DNA of 64,000 nucleotides, taken from Halalkalicoccus paucihalophilus (lineage in GTDB: Archaea; Halobacteriota; Halobacteria; Halobacteriales; Halalkalicoccaceae). Below are positions 36,991 through 44,564 of the stretch, in pieces (the stretch's first letter is position 1; every line of letters starts with the position of its first letter). The notes under the pieces were generated by a model. That model saw only the letters and a program-made list of their open reading frames with translations. It did no database searches and was not told where the DNA came from. Made by a program: the position numbers and the translations under genes. The stretch spans positions 682,001-746,000 of the forward strand of contig NZ_LTAZ01000004.1 of NCBI RefSeq assembly GCF_001593955.1, in the 5' to 3' direction.

Positions 36991-37872
36991 ATGAGTCGGA
37001 GTACGCGGGACGCGCTAGCTGGTGGGTTCGCGAACGTCATCTCGTTCGACCTCGAACACTGGTACACCGCAACGCTGTTGCGCGACGAGGTGGACGATCC
37101 GATCGATCGGATCGAAACGTCCGTCGAAATCGTCCTCGATGTCCTCGACGAGCACGAGACGGCTGCGACGTTCTTCGTGGTCGGCGACGTGGCCCGCGAG
37201 TATCCGGAACTGATCGAGCGGGTCGCGGACGCCGGCCACGAGATCGCCTCCCACGGTCAGACGCACACCCCGCTGTTCGAACTCACGCCGGAAGCGTTCA
37301 CGGAGGAACTCGACGCGAGCGCCGACGCGATCGAGACGGCGATCGGTCGACGGCCGACGGGGTTTCGTGCGCCCAACTTCTCGGTTACGCCACGAACCCG
37401 CTGGGCGTTCGACGCGCTTCTCGAGACGGGGTATCGGTACGATTCGAGCGTGTTTCCAGTCAAAACGCCGATGTACGGTGTCAACGGTGCACCGGTGTCC
37501 CCCTACTGGGTCGATCGCCGCCGTCCGTTCATCGACGCCTCCCCCAGCGATACCGACGACCTGTTCGAACTCCCGTTGGCAGTGTTCCATCCCCGAGTCC
37601 GGATTCCGACTGCTGGCGGGTTCTACGGTCGGATTCTACCGAGGTGGCTACTCTCGCGCGGGATCTCGAACCTCAACCGACGAGGGATTCCCGCCACCAT
37701 CTACTTTCATCCCTGGGAGTTCAACCCCGAGGTCCGGGTCGATGGCGTGCCCGCACACAAACGGTTCATCAGCTTTCACGGTCTCGATCGGGCACGCGAG
37801 AAACTCGGAGAGCTCTTGGCTGCTCACGAGTTTACGACCTGTAAACGGGTGATGGAGCTCTATGACCACTGA
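36991..37872 (+). CDS. Polysaccharide deacetylase, exosortase-locus (DUF3473) type
   Basis: A 293-residue NodB-fold enzyme. VISFDLEHWYTATLL near residue 15 holds the metal aspartate, IASHGQTHTPLF near 84 the two histidines, and TGFRAPNFSVTPRTRWAFD the next motif. The C-terminal FYGRILPRWLLSRGISNLNR and IPATIYFHPWEFNPEVR, then KRFISFHGLDRAREKLGELL, match the DUF3473 domain of deacetylases in bacterial PEP-CTERM/exosortase exopolysaccharide loci. It removes N-acetyl groups from a surface or lipid-linked glycan. A TATA-like GATAATAAAG at 36952-36961 favours this start over 36949. Its end overlaps the next gene by 11 bases. Confidence 0.88.
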   Translation: MSRSTRDALAGGFANVISFDLEHWYTATLLRDEVDDPIDRIETSVEIVLDVLDEHETAATFFVVGDVAREYPELIERVADAGHEIASHGQTHTPLFELTPEAFTEELDASADAIETAIGRRPTGFRAPNFSVTPRTRWAFDALLETGYRYDSSVFPVKTPMYGVNGAPVSPYWVDRRRPFIDASPSDTDDLFELPLAVFHPRVRIPTAGGFYGRILPRWLLSRGISNLNRRGIPATIYFHPWEFNPEVRVDGVPAHKRFISFHGLDRAREKLGELLAAHEFTTCKRVMELYDH

Positions 37873-38884
37873 GTACGCGCTCCGAAAGGCCGACGACACC
37901 GAGTGGGAACGGTTCGTCGAGAACCGGGCGAACGCGACGGTGTTTCATACTCTCGGCTGGAAACGGGCGGTCGAATCGGCGTTCGGCTACACGCCGCGAT
38001 ATCGACTGGTTACCGACCGGGATCGAACCGTCGCCGCCGTTCCCGGGTTCGAGGTCCCCGCCGTGTTCGGGACGACCGTGACGACCCCGTTCGGGGAGTA
38101 CGGGTTCCCGCTGCTCGACGACGAGAGCGAACCGATACTCGCCGCGTTGGCCGATGCGATCCCACCGTTCGAGACGCTGATCCTCAAGGAATCCGACTGG
38201 ACCGAAACGACCGGCTACAGCGCGGCTGGCTTCGGCGGCGTCGAGACGGGGATTTGCCTCCAACTCGGTGTCGATCGTCCATTCGAGGCAGTCTGGGACG
38301 ACTCGTTTGCGAGCGGTGCTCGCCGGAACGTCCGCAAGGCTCGCGAATCCGGCGTGACCGTCAGCGAAGCCGACTCCATCGATCCGTACTACCCGCTCTA
38401 TCTCCGGACGATGCGTCGGCTGGGTAGCCCGCCGTTTCCCGCCGCGTTCTTCGCGGCCCTCATGGAGAAACTCACCGAGAGCGTAACGCTCCTGTGTGCG
38501 AACTACGACGGAGAGGTGATCGCCGGCTTGCTCGCGTTCGAATACGACGACCGCTGTCTGATCTGGAGCAACGCCTCGACGCCCGAGGTGTGGGACTACA
38601 AACCCAACGACCTGTTGTACGCCGAGATTATCCGTCGGGCCTGTGAGGGCGATGCGTCGGTCGTCGACTTCGGCCGAAACGAGCGTGGCTCGAACGTTCA
38701 CGAGTTCAAGACACAGTTCGGCGGCGCGGAGACACAGTTGACGAGTCTCGTTTACCCGCCCGGACGGACCGGGGTGGCGTCGATCGACGAGTACAAACGA
38801 ATCGCTCCGGTGGCACGCGCGTTCGCGCCGCTGGTCACCAACCGGACGCTCGGTCCGTGGCTCAAGTGGTGGATACACGAATGA
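37862..38884 (+). CDS. FemAB-like (peptidoglycan-bridge type) GNAT-fold transferase
   Basis: A 340-residue protein with two tandem GNAT folds. RNVRKARESGVTVSEAD near residue 158, LYLRTMRRLGSPPFPAAFFA near 179, GEVIAGLLAFEYDDRCLIWS, and NDLLYAEIIRRACEGDASVV followed by DFGRNERGSNVHEFKTQFGG match the FemAB-related proteins of bacterial exosortase/EPS loci. True FemABX enzymes use aminoacyl-tRNA to add amino acids to cell-wall precursors; whether this one does is unproven. Its start lies within the deacetylase stop region and its own stop overlaps the next gene, so the three are translationally coupled. A paralogue lies at 51461-52492. Confidence 0.85.
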   Translation: MTTEYALRKADDTEWERFVENRANATVFHTLGWKRAVESAFGYTPRYRLVTDRDRTVAAVPGFEVPAVFGTTVTTPFGEYGFPLLDDESEPILAALADAIPPFETLILKESDWTETTGYSAAGFGGVETGICLQLGVDRPFEAVWDDSFASGARRNVRKARESGVTVSEADSIDPYYPLYLRTMRRLGSPPFPAAFFAALMEKLTESVTLLCANYDGEVIAGLLAFEYDDRCLIWSNASTPEVWDYKPNDLLYAEIIRRACEGDASVVDFGRNERGSNVHEFKTQFGGAETQLTSLVYPPGRTGVASIDEYKRIAPVARAFAPLVTNRTLGPWLKWWIHE

Positions 38885-39528
38885 GAACGAACACCCTGCT
38901 CGCGGTCGTAACCGGTGCATTCGTTACGGCCGCCTCGAACCTCTACTGGTGGCACAGAACACGAACGATCCGCGAGGGACTCGCGGTAAGCAGTGCTCGC
39001 GACGAGGCGATCGACGAGCGACAGACCGAGGCGAGGCGAACGCTCGAAACGGCTGCACAGCAGGCGGGCGTGGCGCCGGATGAACTCCCGGTGGCGATCG
39101 AGTCCCTTCGGGAGCGAATCGCGGCCGCCGAAAAGGAACGGGACACCGCGAAAAGCGAAGTGGGATCGCTCACCAGTCGATGGGCCGAACGCTGGTGGCA
39201 GGCCCGAACGGCCGAGATGGACGGTCCGCGGGCGCTCGCGATCACGATCGAGGGCGACGCGGACGAGGCTCGCGCGCTCGCAAAATACGCTCCCGAGTAC
39301 AACGAGGGTGTGACGATCGTCACGACCGAGCCCGATCACACCTTCGTCGTGACCGTCGGCGATGCGATGGCCGACCTCGACGCTACCGACTTGGCCGCTG
39401 AACTGACGGCCGTCGCGGGCGGCGGGGCGGGCGGATCGTCGAGGCGGGCGACCGGTGGGGGCGCGTCGGAGGAACTCGCGGCGGCGGCGTCCGGTCTCGC
39501 CGACCGGCTGTCGGGTGAGATCGACTAA
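38881..39528 (+). CDS. Membrane-anchored coiled-coil protein with alanyl-tRNA synthetase C-terminal-like domain
   Basis: A 215-residue protein. One hydrophobic segment near residues 4-22 (NTLLAVVTGAFVTAASNLYW) is a signal anchor; residues about 40-95 are charged and coiled-coil-like (ESLRERIAAAEKERDTAKSE). Residues about 112-215 (ALAITIEGDADEARALAKYA; GVTIVTTEPDHTFVVTVGDA; ELTAVAGGGAGGSSRRATGG) resemble the DHHA1/C-Ala domain of AlaRS, including the GGGxGG...GGG loop, which in AlaRS binds the tRNA elbow. It overlaps the FemAB gene by four bases and ends four bases into the convergent GT4 gene. Confidence 0.7.
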   Translation: MRTNTLLAVVTGAFVTAASNLYWWHRTRTIREGLAVSSARDEAIDERQTEARRTLETAAQQAGVAPDELPVAIESLRERIAAAEKERDTAKSEVGSLTSRWAERWWQARTAEMDGPRALAITIEGDADEARALAKYAPEYNEGVTIVTTEPDHTFVVTVGDAMADLDATDLAAELTAVAGGGAGGSSRRATGGGASEELAAAASGLADRLSGEID

Positions 39529-40679
39529 CGGGCGTCGAGGATCGACTCGTAGAGGTCGAGGTGGCGTTTCCCGACGGCCTCCCACGAGAACCGCTTTGCC
39601 TGTCTCTCGCTGTTCTTCGCGAACTCCGCGCGCAGATCGTCGTTCTCGAGGACGGCGACGATGGCGTTCGCCAGACGGGCCGCGTTTTTCGGGGGAACGA
39701 CCAGCCCGCTTCCCGATCGCTCGACGAGCCTCGGGAAGTCCCCGATCGAGGAGGTGACGACCGGCGTGGCGAAAGAGAAGGCGGTCGCGAGCGCGCCGCT
39801 GTGGCCCTTCATCCCGCCCTCGGAGTGATAGGGCATCACCGCGAGGGCGGCCCGCGAGAAGAGTTCGCCGACGCGATCGTTCGGAACGAACTCGTTGTGG
39901 ACCTCGAAGTGCTCGCCGTGGGTCGCGATGATCCTCGCCGTCCGCGCCGAGAGGCTTCCCGAGCCGGCGACGACGAGTTCGATGTCCGGGAGTTCCTCGC
40001 TCGCGAGGACGACCGCCTCCGCGAGGGTGTCGAGCCCCTTCGAGGGGATGACGTTGCCGAAAAACAGCAGCGTGTGTCGTTCCTCGGGTCGTTCCTCGTA
40101 ATCGTACTCCGAGAAGAAGTCGTAGGTTCCATGGGGGATGACCGCCAGCTCCGACTCCTCGAATGACTGCTCGAGGAGGGCTTCGTGCTGGCTTCGCGTG
40201 TGAACGACCGTCTTCGCGAGGTCGACTTCCGGGACGAGCGCCCCCGCGAGGCGTTCCGCGAGAACCGGCGGCCGGGTGATCGGAAACCGGGTCGCCGAAA
40301 CCTCGTGGCGCGTGACGACTAGCGGGTAGCGATCGAGATCGTACCGCCCGGCGAAGAACTTCACGTACGGGAAGAAGCCGGTTGGATCGTGAACGATATC
40401 GGGATCGATGTCGTGAACCCGCTCGAGCGAGCGATACGACCACATCGCCCGGAGGTTCTCACGGACGTTGAACTCGTAGTCGTATAGGTCGGGAAGGGAG
40501 AGCGAGATCGGTTCGAACGCGTCGATGACGCGAACGTCCTCGGAGAAGACGTCGTCGGCGGTGGTCTCGGTGGGTTTGAGCACCGTCACGTCGGCGTGTC
40601 GTGCCGTCGCGTTCGCGAGTTCGGCCGCGTAGTGCGGGAACCCCCCCGTGTTCTGCGTGACGAGATACACCAGTTCCAT
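39525..40679 (-). CDS. GT4 glycosyltransferase, copy A
   Basis: A 384-residue GT-B enzyme. The C-terminal donor domain carries LLFFGNVIPSKGLDTLAEAV, LAVMPYHSEGGMKGHSGALA (the EGGxKGHSG nucleotide-sugar region) and VTSSIGDFPRLVERSGSGLV. The N-terminal YLVTQNTGGFPHYAAELANA acceptor domain and the whole sequence are closely similar to the GT4 at 50300-51460, including 65 identical bases in the opposite orientation. A TATA-like GTTATATTAT (40701-40710, minus strand) lies 27 bases from the start, so it is leaderless. Sugar specificity is unknown. Confidence 0.9.
   Translation of the reverse strand: MELVYLVTQNTGGFPHYAAELANATARHADVTVLKPTETTADDVFSEDVRVIDAFEPISLSLPDLYDYEFNVRENLRAMWSYRSLERVHDIDPDIVHDPTGFFPYVKFFAGRYDLDRYPLVVTRHEVSATRFPITRPPVLAERLAGALVPEVDLAKTVVHTRSQHEALLEQSFEESELAVIPHGTYDFFSEYDYEERPEERHTLLFFGNVIPSKGLDTLAEAVVLASEELPDIELVVAGSGSLSARTARIIATHGEHFEVHNEFVPNDRVGELFSRAALAVMPYHSEGGMKGHSGALATAFSFATPVVTSSIGDFPRLVERSGSGLVVPPKNAARLANAIVAVLENDDLRAEFAKNSERQAKRFSWEAVGKRHLDLYESILDAR
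40534..40598 (-). repeat. Inverted repeat, copy A (65 bases, perfect)
   Basis: These 65 bases, read on the minus strand, are identical to 50381-50445 on the plus strand. Both copies encode the HADVTVLKPTETTADDVFSE block of the two GT4 enzymes. Flanking coding sequence has diverged well beyond this, including at silent sites, so the block stands out as recently homogenised. Confidence 0.9.
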
Positions 40680-40700
40680 CGCTCGAAGTGAACACGCGAA

Positions 40701-40721
40701 ATAATATAACTCTTTTTACAT
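40701..40721. promoter_or_regulatory. Divergent promoter between GT4 copy A and deacetylase
   Basis: ATAATATAAC (read GTTATATTAT leftward, 27 bases from the start at 40679) sits next to a rightward TTTTTACATA at 40713-40722. The 125-base gap between the two divergent genes therefore holds both promoters. Confidence 0.5.
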
Positions 40722-40804
40722 ATGTGTAATTGGATAGGTCGATCACCGCCCCGGAGTGCAGAGGCGGTCGCGGATGTCGTTGGGCCGACAGGGTTACGTC
40801 GGTG

Positions 40805-41608
40805 ATGGCCGTGGGCATCGATATGATCGGCGGAGAGGGAGGGCGGCGGCTCGTGGATCGAGCGTTTCGGGCGACGCTCACGGGACTGTATCGGCCCGAC
40901 GGCGTACGGTGTCCGATCGTCCTCTACCACGGCGTGACGGAGTCGGGCGGACCGTGGGGGGTCACCCCGGCGTGCTTTCGCCGACAGATCGAGTGGCTCT
41001 CCCGGACGTTCGACCTTTTCACTCTACACGGGGCGGTGAGTCGGTGGCGGGACGGCACGCTCCCGTCGAACCCGGCGGTAGTGACCTTCGACGACGGGCT
41101 TCGTTCGACGGTCGAGAACGCGCTTCCGGTTCTCGAGGAGTACGGCGTGCCGGCGACTCACTACCTCGTTCCCGGCCTCTTCGGGGAGCCCTTCGAGGGG
41201 GCACGAGTCATGGATCGCGGGGACGTTTCGGCCCTCGTAGCACGCGGCCACGAGATCGGTGCACACACGATGACGCATCCCGACCTGACCGCCGTCGATC
41301 GTCGGACGGCCCGCCGGGAGATCGCGGAGTCGCGGGACGCGATCGCGGCGATCACCGGCGAGAAGCCGACGAGTTTCGCCTATCCCTACGGTGCGTTCGA
41401 CGACACTGTTACCGATCTAGTTCGAGAGGCGGGCTACGAAACCGCGACGACGGTCATCGGATCGGACATCGTCGACTTCACCGCACCGTTCACCCTCTCG
41501 CGGATCACGATCATGCGTCAGCACGATCTATCAGCGGTTAAATCATTGATTAACGGGGATCGGCGATGGCAACGGATGATCGACGAAGTCACCGCTCGAC
41601 CGCTCTAG
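40805..41608 (+). CDS. Polysaccharide deacetylase, NodB type
   Basis: A 267-residue carbohydrate esterase family 4 protein. PAVVTFDDGLRSTVENALPV near residue 91 has the metal/catalytic DD, IGAHTMTHPDLTA near 152 the HxxxH histidines, and SFAYPYGAFDDTVTDLVREA near 195 the tyrosine-proline motif. It lacks a signal peptide and the DUF3473 tail of the deacetylase at 36991, so it may act in the cytoplasm on lipid-linked sugar. The ATG at 40805 was chosen; 40823 and an upstream TTG at 40730 are alternatives. Confidence 0.85.
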   Translation: MAVGIDMIGGEGGRRLVDRAFRATLTGLYRPDGVRCPIVLYHGVTESGGPWGVTPACFRRQIEWLSRTFDLFTLHGAVSRWRDGTLPSNPAVVTFDDGLRSTVENALPVLEEYGVPATHYLVPGLFGEPFEGARVMDRGDVSALVARGHEIGAHTMTHPDLTAVDRRTARREIAESRDAIAAITGEKPTSFAYPYGAFDDTVTDLVREAGYETATTVIGSDIVDFTAPFTLSRITIMRQHDLSAVKSLINGDRRWQRMIDEVTARPL

Positions 41609-41690
41609 ACGGTATTCTTCGTCATCGTTCCGGTTCTCTTTCGAGATGAACGATTCGATACGAAATGAAACGTCTCACTATTCCTGCAAT

Positions 41691-41700
41691 TATATATATC
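41691..41700 (+). promoter_or_regulatory. TATA box, leaderless phosphotransferase gene
   Basis: TATATATATC is centred about 27 bases before the ATG at 41723. Confidence 0.6.
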
Positions 41701-41722
41701 CACATATACCTACAGGTACCTA

Positions 41723-42814
41723 ATGAGCAGTATCGAGACGGTGAGCGCTACACCATCCGATCCGATGGATCTGATCGAGGCGTTCTACGAACACCGAGGG
41801 GGCTCGTGCAGGGGGGAGACGTATCTGGTTCTCGACACGGGGAACTACATCACCTACGCGTTTCGACCGGAATCCCGAGCGATCGAGTGGCTCGTAGATC
41901 GCCTCGCCGGCGACGACTGGAAGAGCCGTCTTGGAGTGCTCGCGATCGAGATCGTCGCCTCGATCCCGGAACTCCTCCCGTTCGTACCGATACTTCGTTC
42001 GGAGACCCTCTCCGTCCCAGTCGAGGATCCGTTCGACGTCGCGGTCATCGGCGACCGGATTACGATGCTGGGGTTGGATCGCGGTCGAGTGTACACGATC
42101 GCCACCGACGATCAGGCGAAACTCCAGCGTGAGATCGAACGGCGAAAGCAACTTCCCGACTCGATCAACACGGCACCGATCGTCGAGGACGACCCCGAGT
42201 ACCCGTACGTCATCAAGGAGTACCTCGACGGACGGGAACTCGCGGATCCGATAACGGAGTGGGATCTACTGCTCGACGCCCTCGAACAGCTCACTGCCCT
42301 CTACGAGACCGACCGCCACCGGGTCGAGACCGCCACCGCGGTTCGGACACTCGAAGCGGAGTTGACGGCCGGAACCGAAACGACCGAACCCGTCCGGAGC
42401 GGGCTGGCGCTCCTCGACGAACTCGAGTTACCGCCGGTCCTCCATCGTGGGTCGATCCACGGCGACCTCCACGCCGGGAACGTCTTCATCAACGACGCGG
42501 TGTACCTCCTCGATTGGGAGGACATCCGGGAGGACTACGTGATCGACGATTTCTTCAGACCGTTCGTCATTCACCAGTACAACACGCCGCTCCATCGGCT
42601 GTTCGTCGAGATGATGGACGGTCGGGGAACCGGGGGTCGAATCATGGCCGAGTACGCGCAAACGATCGGCCCGTCGGCGTACGGCGACTCGAACACCTAC
42701 TCCGGGCTCCCGCTGTTCTACCTCCTCTCGCTGACCGCGGACGTCGGTACGCATGGCTCGCTTCGTGGGCCATGTCGCGAACTCCTCTCCGATGTCGTCT
42801 CCGCGTACCGCTGA
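41723..42814 (+). CDS. Phosphotransferase-fold (APH/choline kinase-like) protein
   Basis: A 363-residue protein. RGSIHGDLHAGNVFINDAVY near residue 243 is the catalytic HGDxHxGN loop and YLLDWEDIREDYVIDDFFRP near 258 the metal-binding D of the DFG-like motif, both as in aminoglycoside/choline kinases. The N-lobe is less clear; VIKEYLDGRELADP near 168 is a hinge region. In a glycan locus it may phosphorylate a sugar, choline or ethanolamine for surface decoration. Antibiotic resistance is unlikely. The start is supported by the TATA box. Confidence 0.8.
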   Translation: MSSIETVSATPSDPMDLIEAFYEHRGGSCRGETYLVLDTGNYITYAFRPESRAIEWLVDRLAGDDWKSRLGVLAIEIVASIPELLPFVPILRSETLSVPVEDPFDVAVIGDRITMLGLDRGRVYTIATDDQAKLQREIERRKQLPDSINTAPIVEDDPEYPYVIKEYLDGRELADPITEWDLLLDALEQLTALYETDRHRVETATAVRTLEAELTAGTETTEPVRSGLALLDELELPPVLHRGSIHGDLHAGNVFINDAVYLLDWEDIREDYVIDDFFRPFVIHQYNTPLHRLFVEMMDGRGTGGRIMAEYAQTIGPSAYGDSNTYSGLPLFYLLSLTADVGTHGSLRGPCRELLSDVVSAYR

Positions 42815-42921
42815 TCATACAGCCGGACTGATCACCCACCGACGCCCGTTCGTGTCCGACACCGGGTGCCAGTTCATTCGTCACTAAAATCATCCGGCTC
42901 GGACCTGTAATCGATCTGGAA

Positions 42922-42930
42922 GTATATAAC
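42922..42930 (+). promoter_or_regulatory. TATA box, leaderless flippase gene
   Basis: GTATATAAC is centred about 27 bases before the ATG at 42954, supporting that start. Confidence 0.6.
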
Positions 42931-42953
42931 CGCAGGCGTCATAGAGCCACCGA

Positions 42954-44408
42954 ATGGATATCTCCCGCTCGGCGTTGAAGGTCTTTCTCGCGAAGGGGGG
43001 CAACGCGGTCGTGTTCTTCGCCGGCATCACGGTGTTCGCCCGCGAGTTGGGACCGACACAGATCGGGATCTTCTTCCTGTTTCAGACGGTGCTCGGGCTG
43101 ACGACCATCGTCGCGGACTTCGGGGTTCGCGGCGCGCTCGAAAAGCGCCTGAGCGAGGGCCAACAGCCGGGGACGATGCTGGCGACCGCGATCGCGGTGA
43201 AACTCGTGACCGTCGCCGGGGCGGCCGGGCTGATTCTGCTGGTCCGGCCGTACCTCAACGGGTACCTCGGCGGCGAGTTCGCGATCTACCTCGTGATCGC
43301 GCTGGTGATCCAGGAGTTCGCGGACCTGTTCATCCAGGCGGTCCGGGGCGAGCTCCGCGTCGGAGAGACGGCCATCATCGAGTTCGCCCGCGAGGCGGTC
43401 TGGGTCACGAGCGGGCTGGCGTTCGTGTGGGCCGGCTACGGGGTCGAGGGCCTGATCTACGGGCTCATCCTCGGATCGACGACGGCGGCCTGCTGGGCGT
43501 TCGTCAAACTCGAGACGCGCGTCGGCCGGCCGGCCGAACTCTCGGCGTGGTCGCTGTACGACTACGCGAAGTACTACTTCCTCTCGTCGGTCAGCGGGCA
43601 GGTCTACCAGTGGATGGACGTCGCGATCATCGGGCTGTTTCTGACCTACGCGGACGTCGGGGCCTACGAGGTCGCCTGGGAGGTGACGCTGTTGGTGTTG
43701 CTGGTCAGCAAGACCCTCTCGATCACGCTGTTCCCCCAGATGAGCCAGTGGAGTTCCGAGGCGGCCGTCGATCGGATCGAGGCGGTCGTCCCGGAGGCAA
43801 TCGGGGTCGCGCTGTTCCTCTCGATCCCCGCGTTCGTCGGGGTGTTCGTGCTTAACTACGAGGTCCTAGCGACCGTCTTCGGTTCGGAGTACACCATTGC
43901 GGCGGGCGTCCTCGTGGTGTTGATGATCGAGAAGGTCTTCCAGTCGGTCAACGACGTACTGGGTAGCACGCTTCGTGGCATCGACCGGGTCGATCTCGTT
44001 GCACGGGCGGTCGTGGTGACGATCGCGATCAACCTCGTGCTCAACGTCGCGCTCGTGCTCACCGTCGGACTGCTGGGTGCGGCGATCGCGACCACGACCG
44101 CAGCGATCGTTCAGACGCTCCTCAACGGCCGCTATCTCTCCCAGAACATCACCCTGCGTGTGCCGTACCGACTCGTCGCGTGGTCGACGGTCAGTGCGGC
44201 GGCGATGGGGCTGGTCGTCTGGGGGGTCCGTACGGCCCTTCCCTTCGAGGGGATCGCCTTGCTCGCGATCTGTGTCGGTGTCGGGGTCGCGAGCTATCTG
44301 TCGTTCTCGGCCGTCATCCCTTCGCTCCGACGACAGGTTGTCGTGCCCGGCGTACGGGTACTCGTATCGTTTCTCCGGCCCCCGAAATCGCTCTCGGACT
44401 CCTCATGA
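42954..44408 (+). CDS. Polysaccharide biosynthesis flippase (Wzx/AglR-like, MVF family)
   Basis: A 484-residue integral membrane protein with roughly 13-14 hydrophobic helices. The N-terminal SALKVFLAKGGNAVVFFAGI and RELGPTQIGIFFLFQTVLGL, then the middle YDYAKYYFLSSVSGQVYQWM motif, are typical of oligosaccharide flippases that turn lipid-linked glycans across the membrane. It is the likely exporter of the product of the island's glycosyltransferases. Moderately acidic loops fit the haloarchaeal cytoplasm. Confidence 0.9.
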   Translation: MDISRSALKVFLAKGGNAVVFFAGITVFARELGPTQIGIFFLFQTVLGLTTIVADFGVRGALEKRLSEGQQPGTMLATAIAVKLVTVAGAAGLILLVRPYLNGYLGGEFAIYLVIALVIQEFADLFIQAVRGELRVGETAIIEFAREAVWVTSGLAFVWAGYGVEGLIYGLILGSTTAACWAFVKLETRVGRPAELSAWSLYDYAKYYFLSSVSGQVYQWMDVAIIGLFLTYADVGAYEVAWEVTLLVLLVSKTLSITLFPQMSQWSSEAAVDRIEAVVPEAIGVALFLSIPAFVGVFVLNYEVLATVFGSEYTIAAGVLVVLMIEKVFQSVNDVLGSTLRGIDRVDLVARAVVVTIAINLVLNVALVLTVGLLGAAIATTTAAIVQTLLNGRYLSQNITLRVPYRLVAWSTVSAAAMGLVVWGVRTALPFEGIALLAICVGVGVASYLSFSAVIPSLRRQVVVPGVRVLVSFLRPPKSLSDSS

Positions 44409-44530
44409 GCGACACCTCTCGAGTAGTCTACAGATGGCTACCGAAGTCTCCGATCCTCGAGACACCGATCGAAGGGGTTACTGGCGCGAGGGCCGCCTGT
44501 CCACCCGCGGTGACGTGATGTTAATTCCGT

Positions 44531-44540
44531 TATAGTTATA
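44531..44540 (+). promoter_or_regulatory. TATA-like box for the 44565 gene
   Basis: TATAGTTATA is centred about 28 bases before the ATG at 44565, suggesting a leaderless start there rather than at the internal ATG 13 codons on. Confidence 0.5.
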
Positions 44541-44564
44541 CGTGTCTGACTGATCGTTACGGAT

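Noticed and set aside
41723-42814. Aminoglycoside resistance gene
   Set aside because: The fold matches phosphotransferases, but archaea are not targets of most aminoglycosides and the neighbours are glycan genes, so a resistance role is unlikely.
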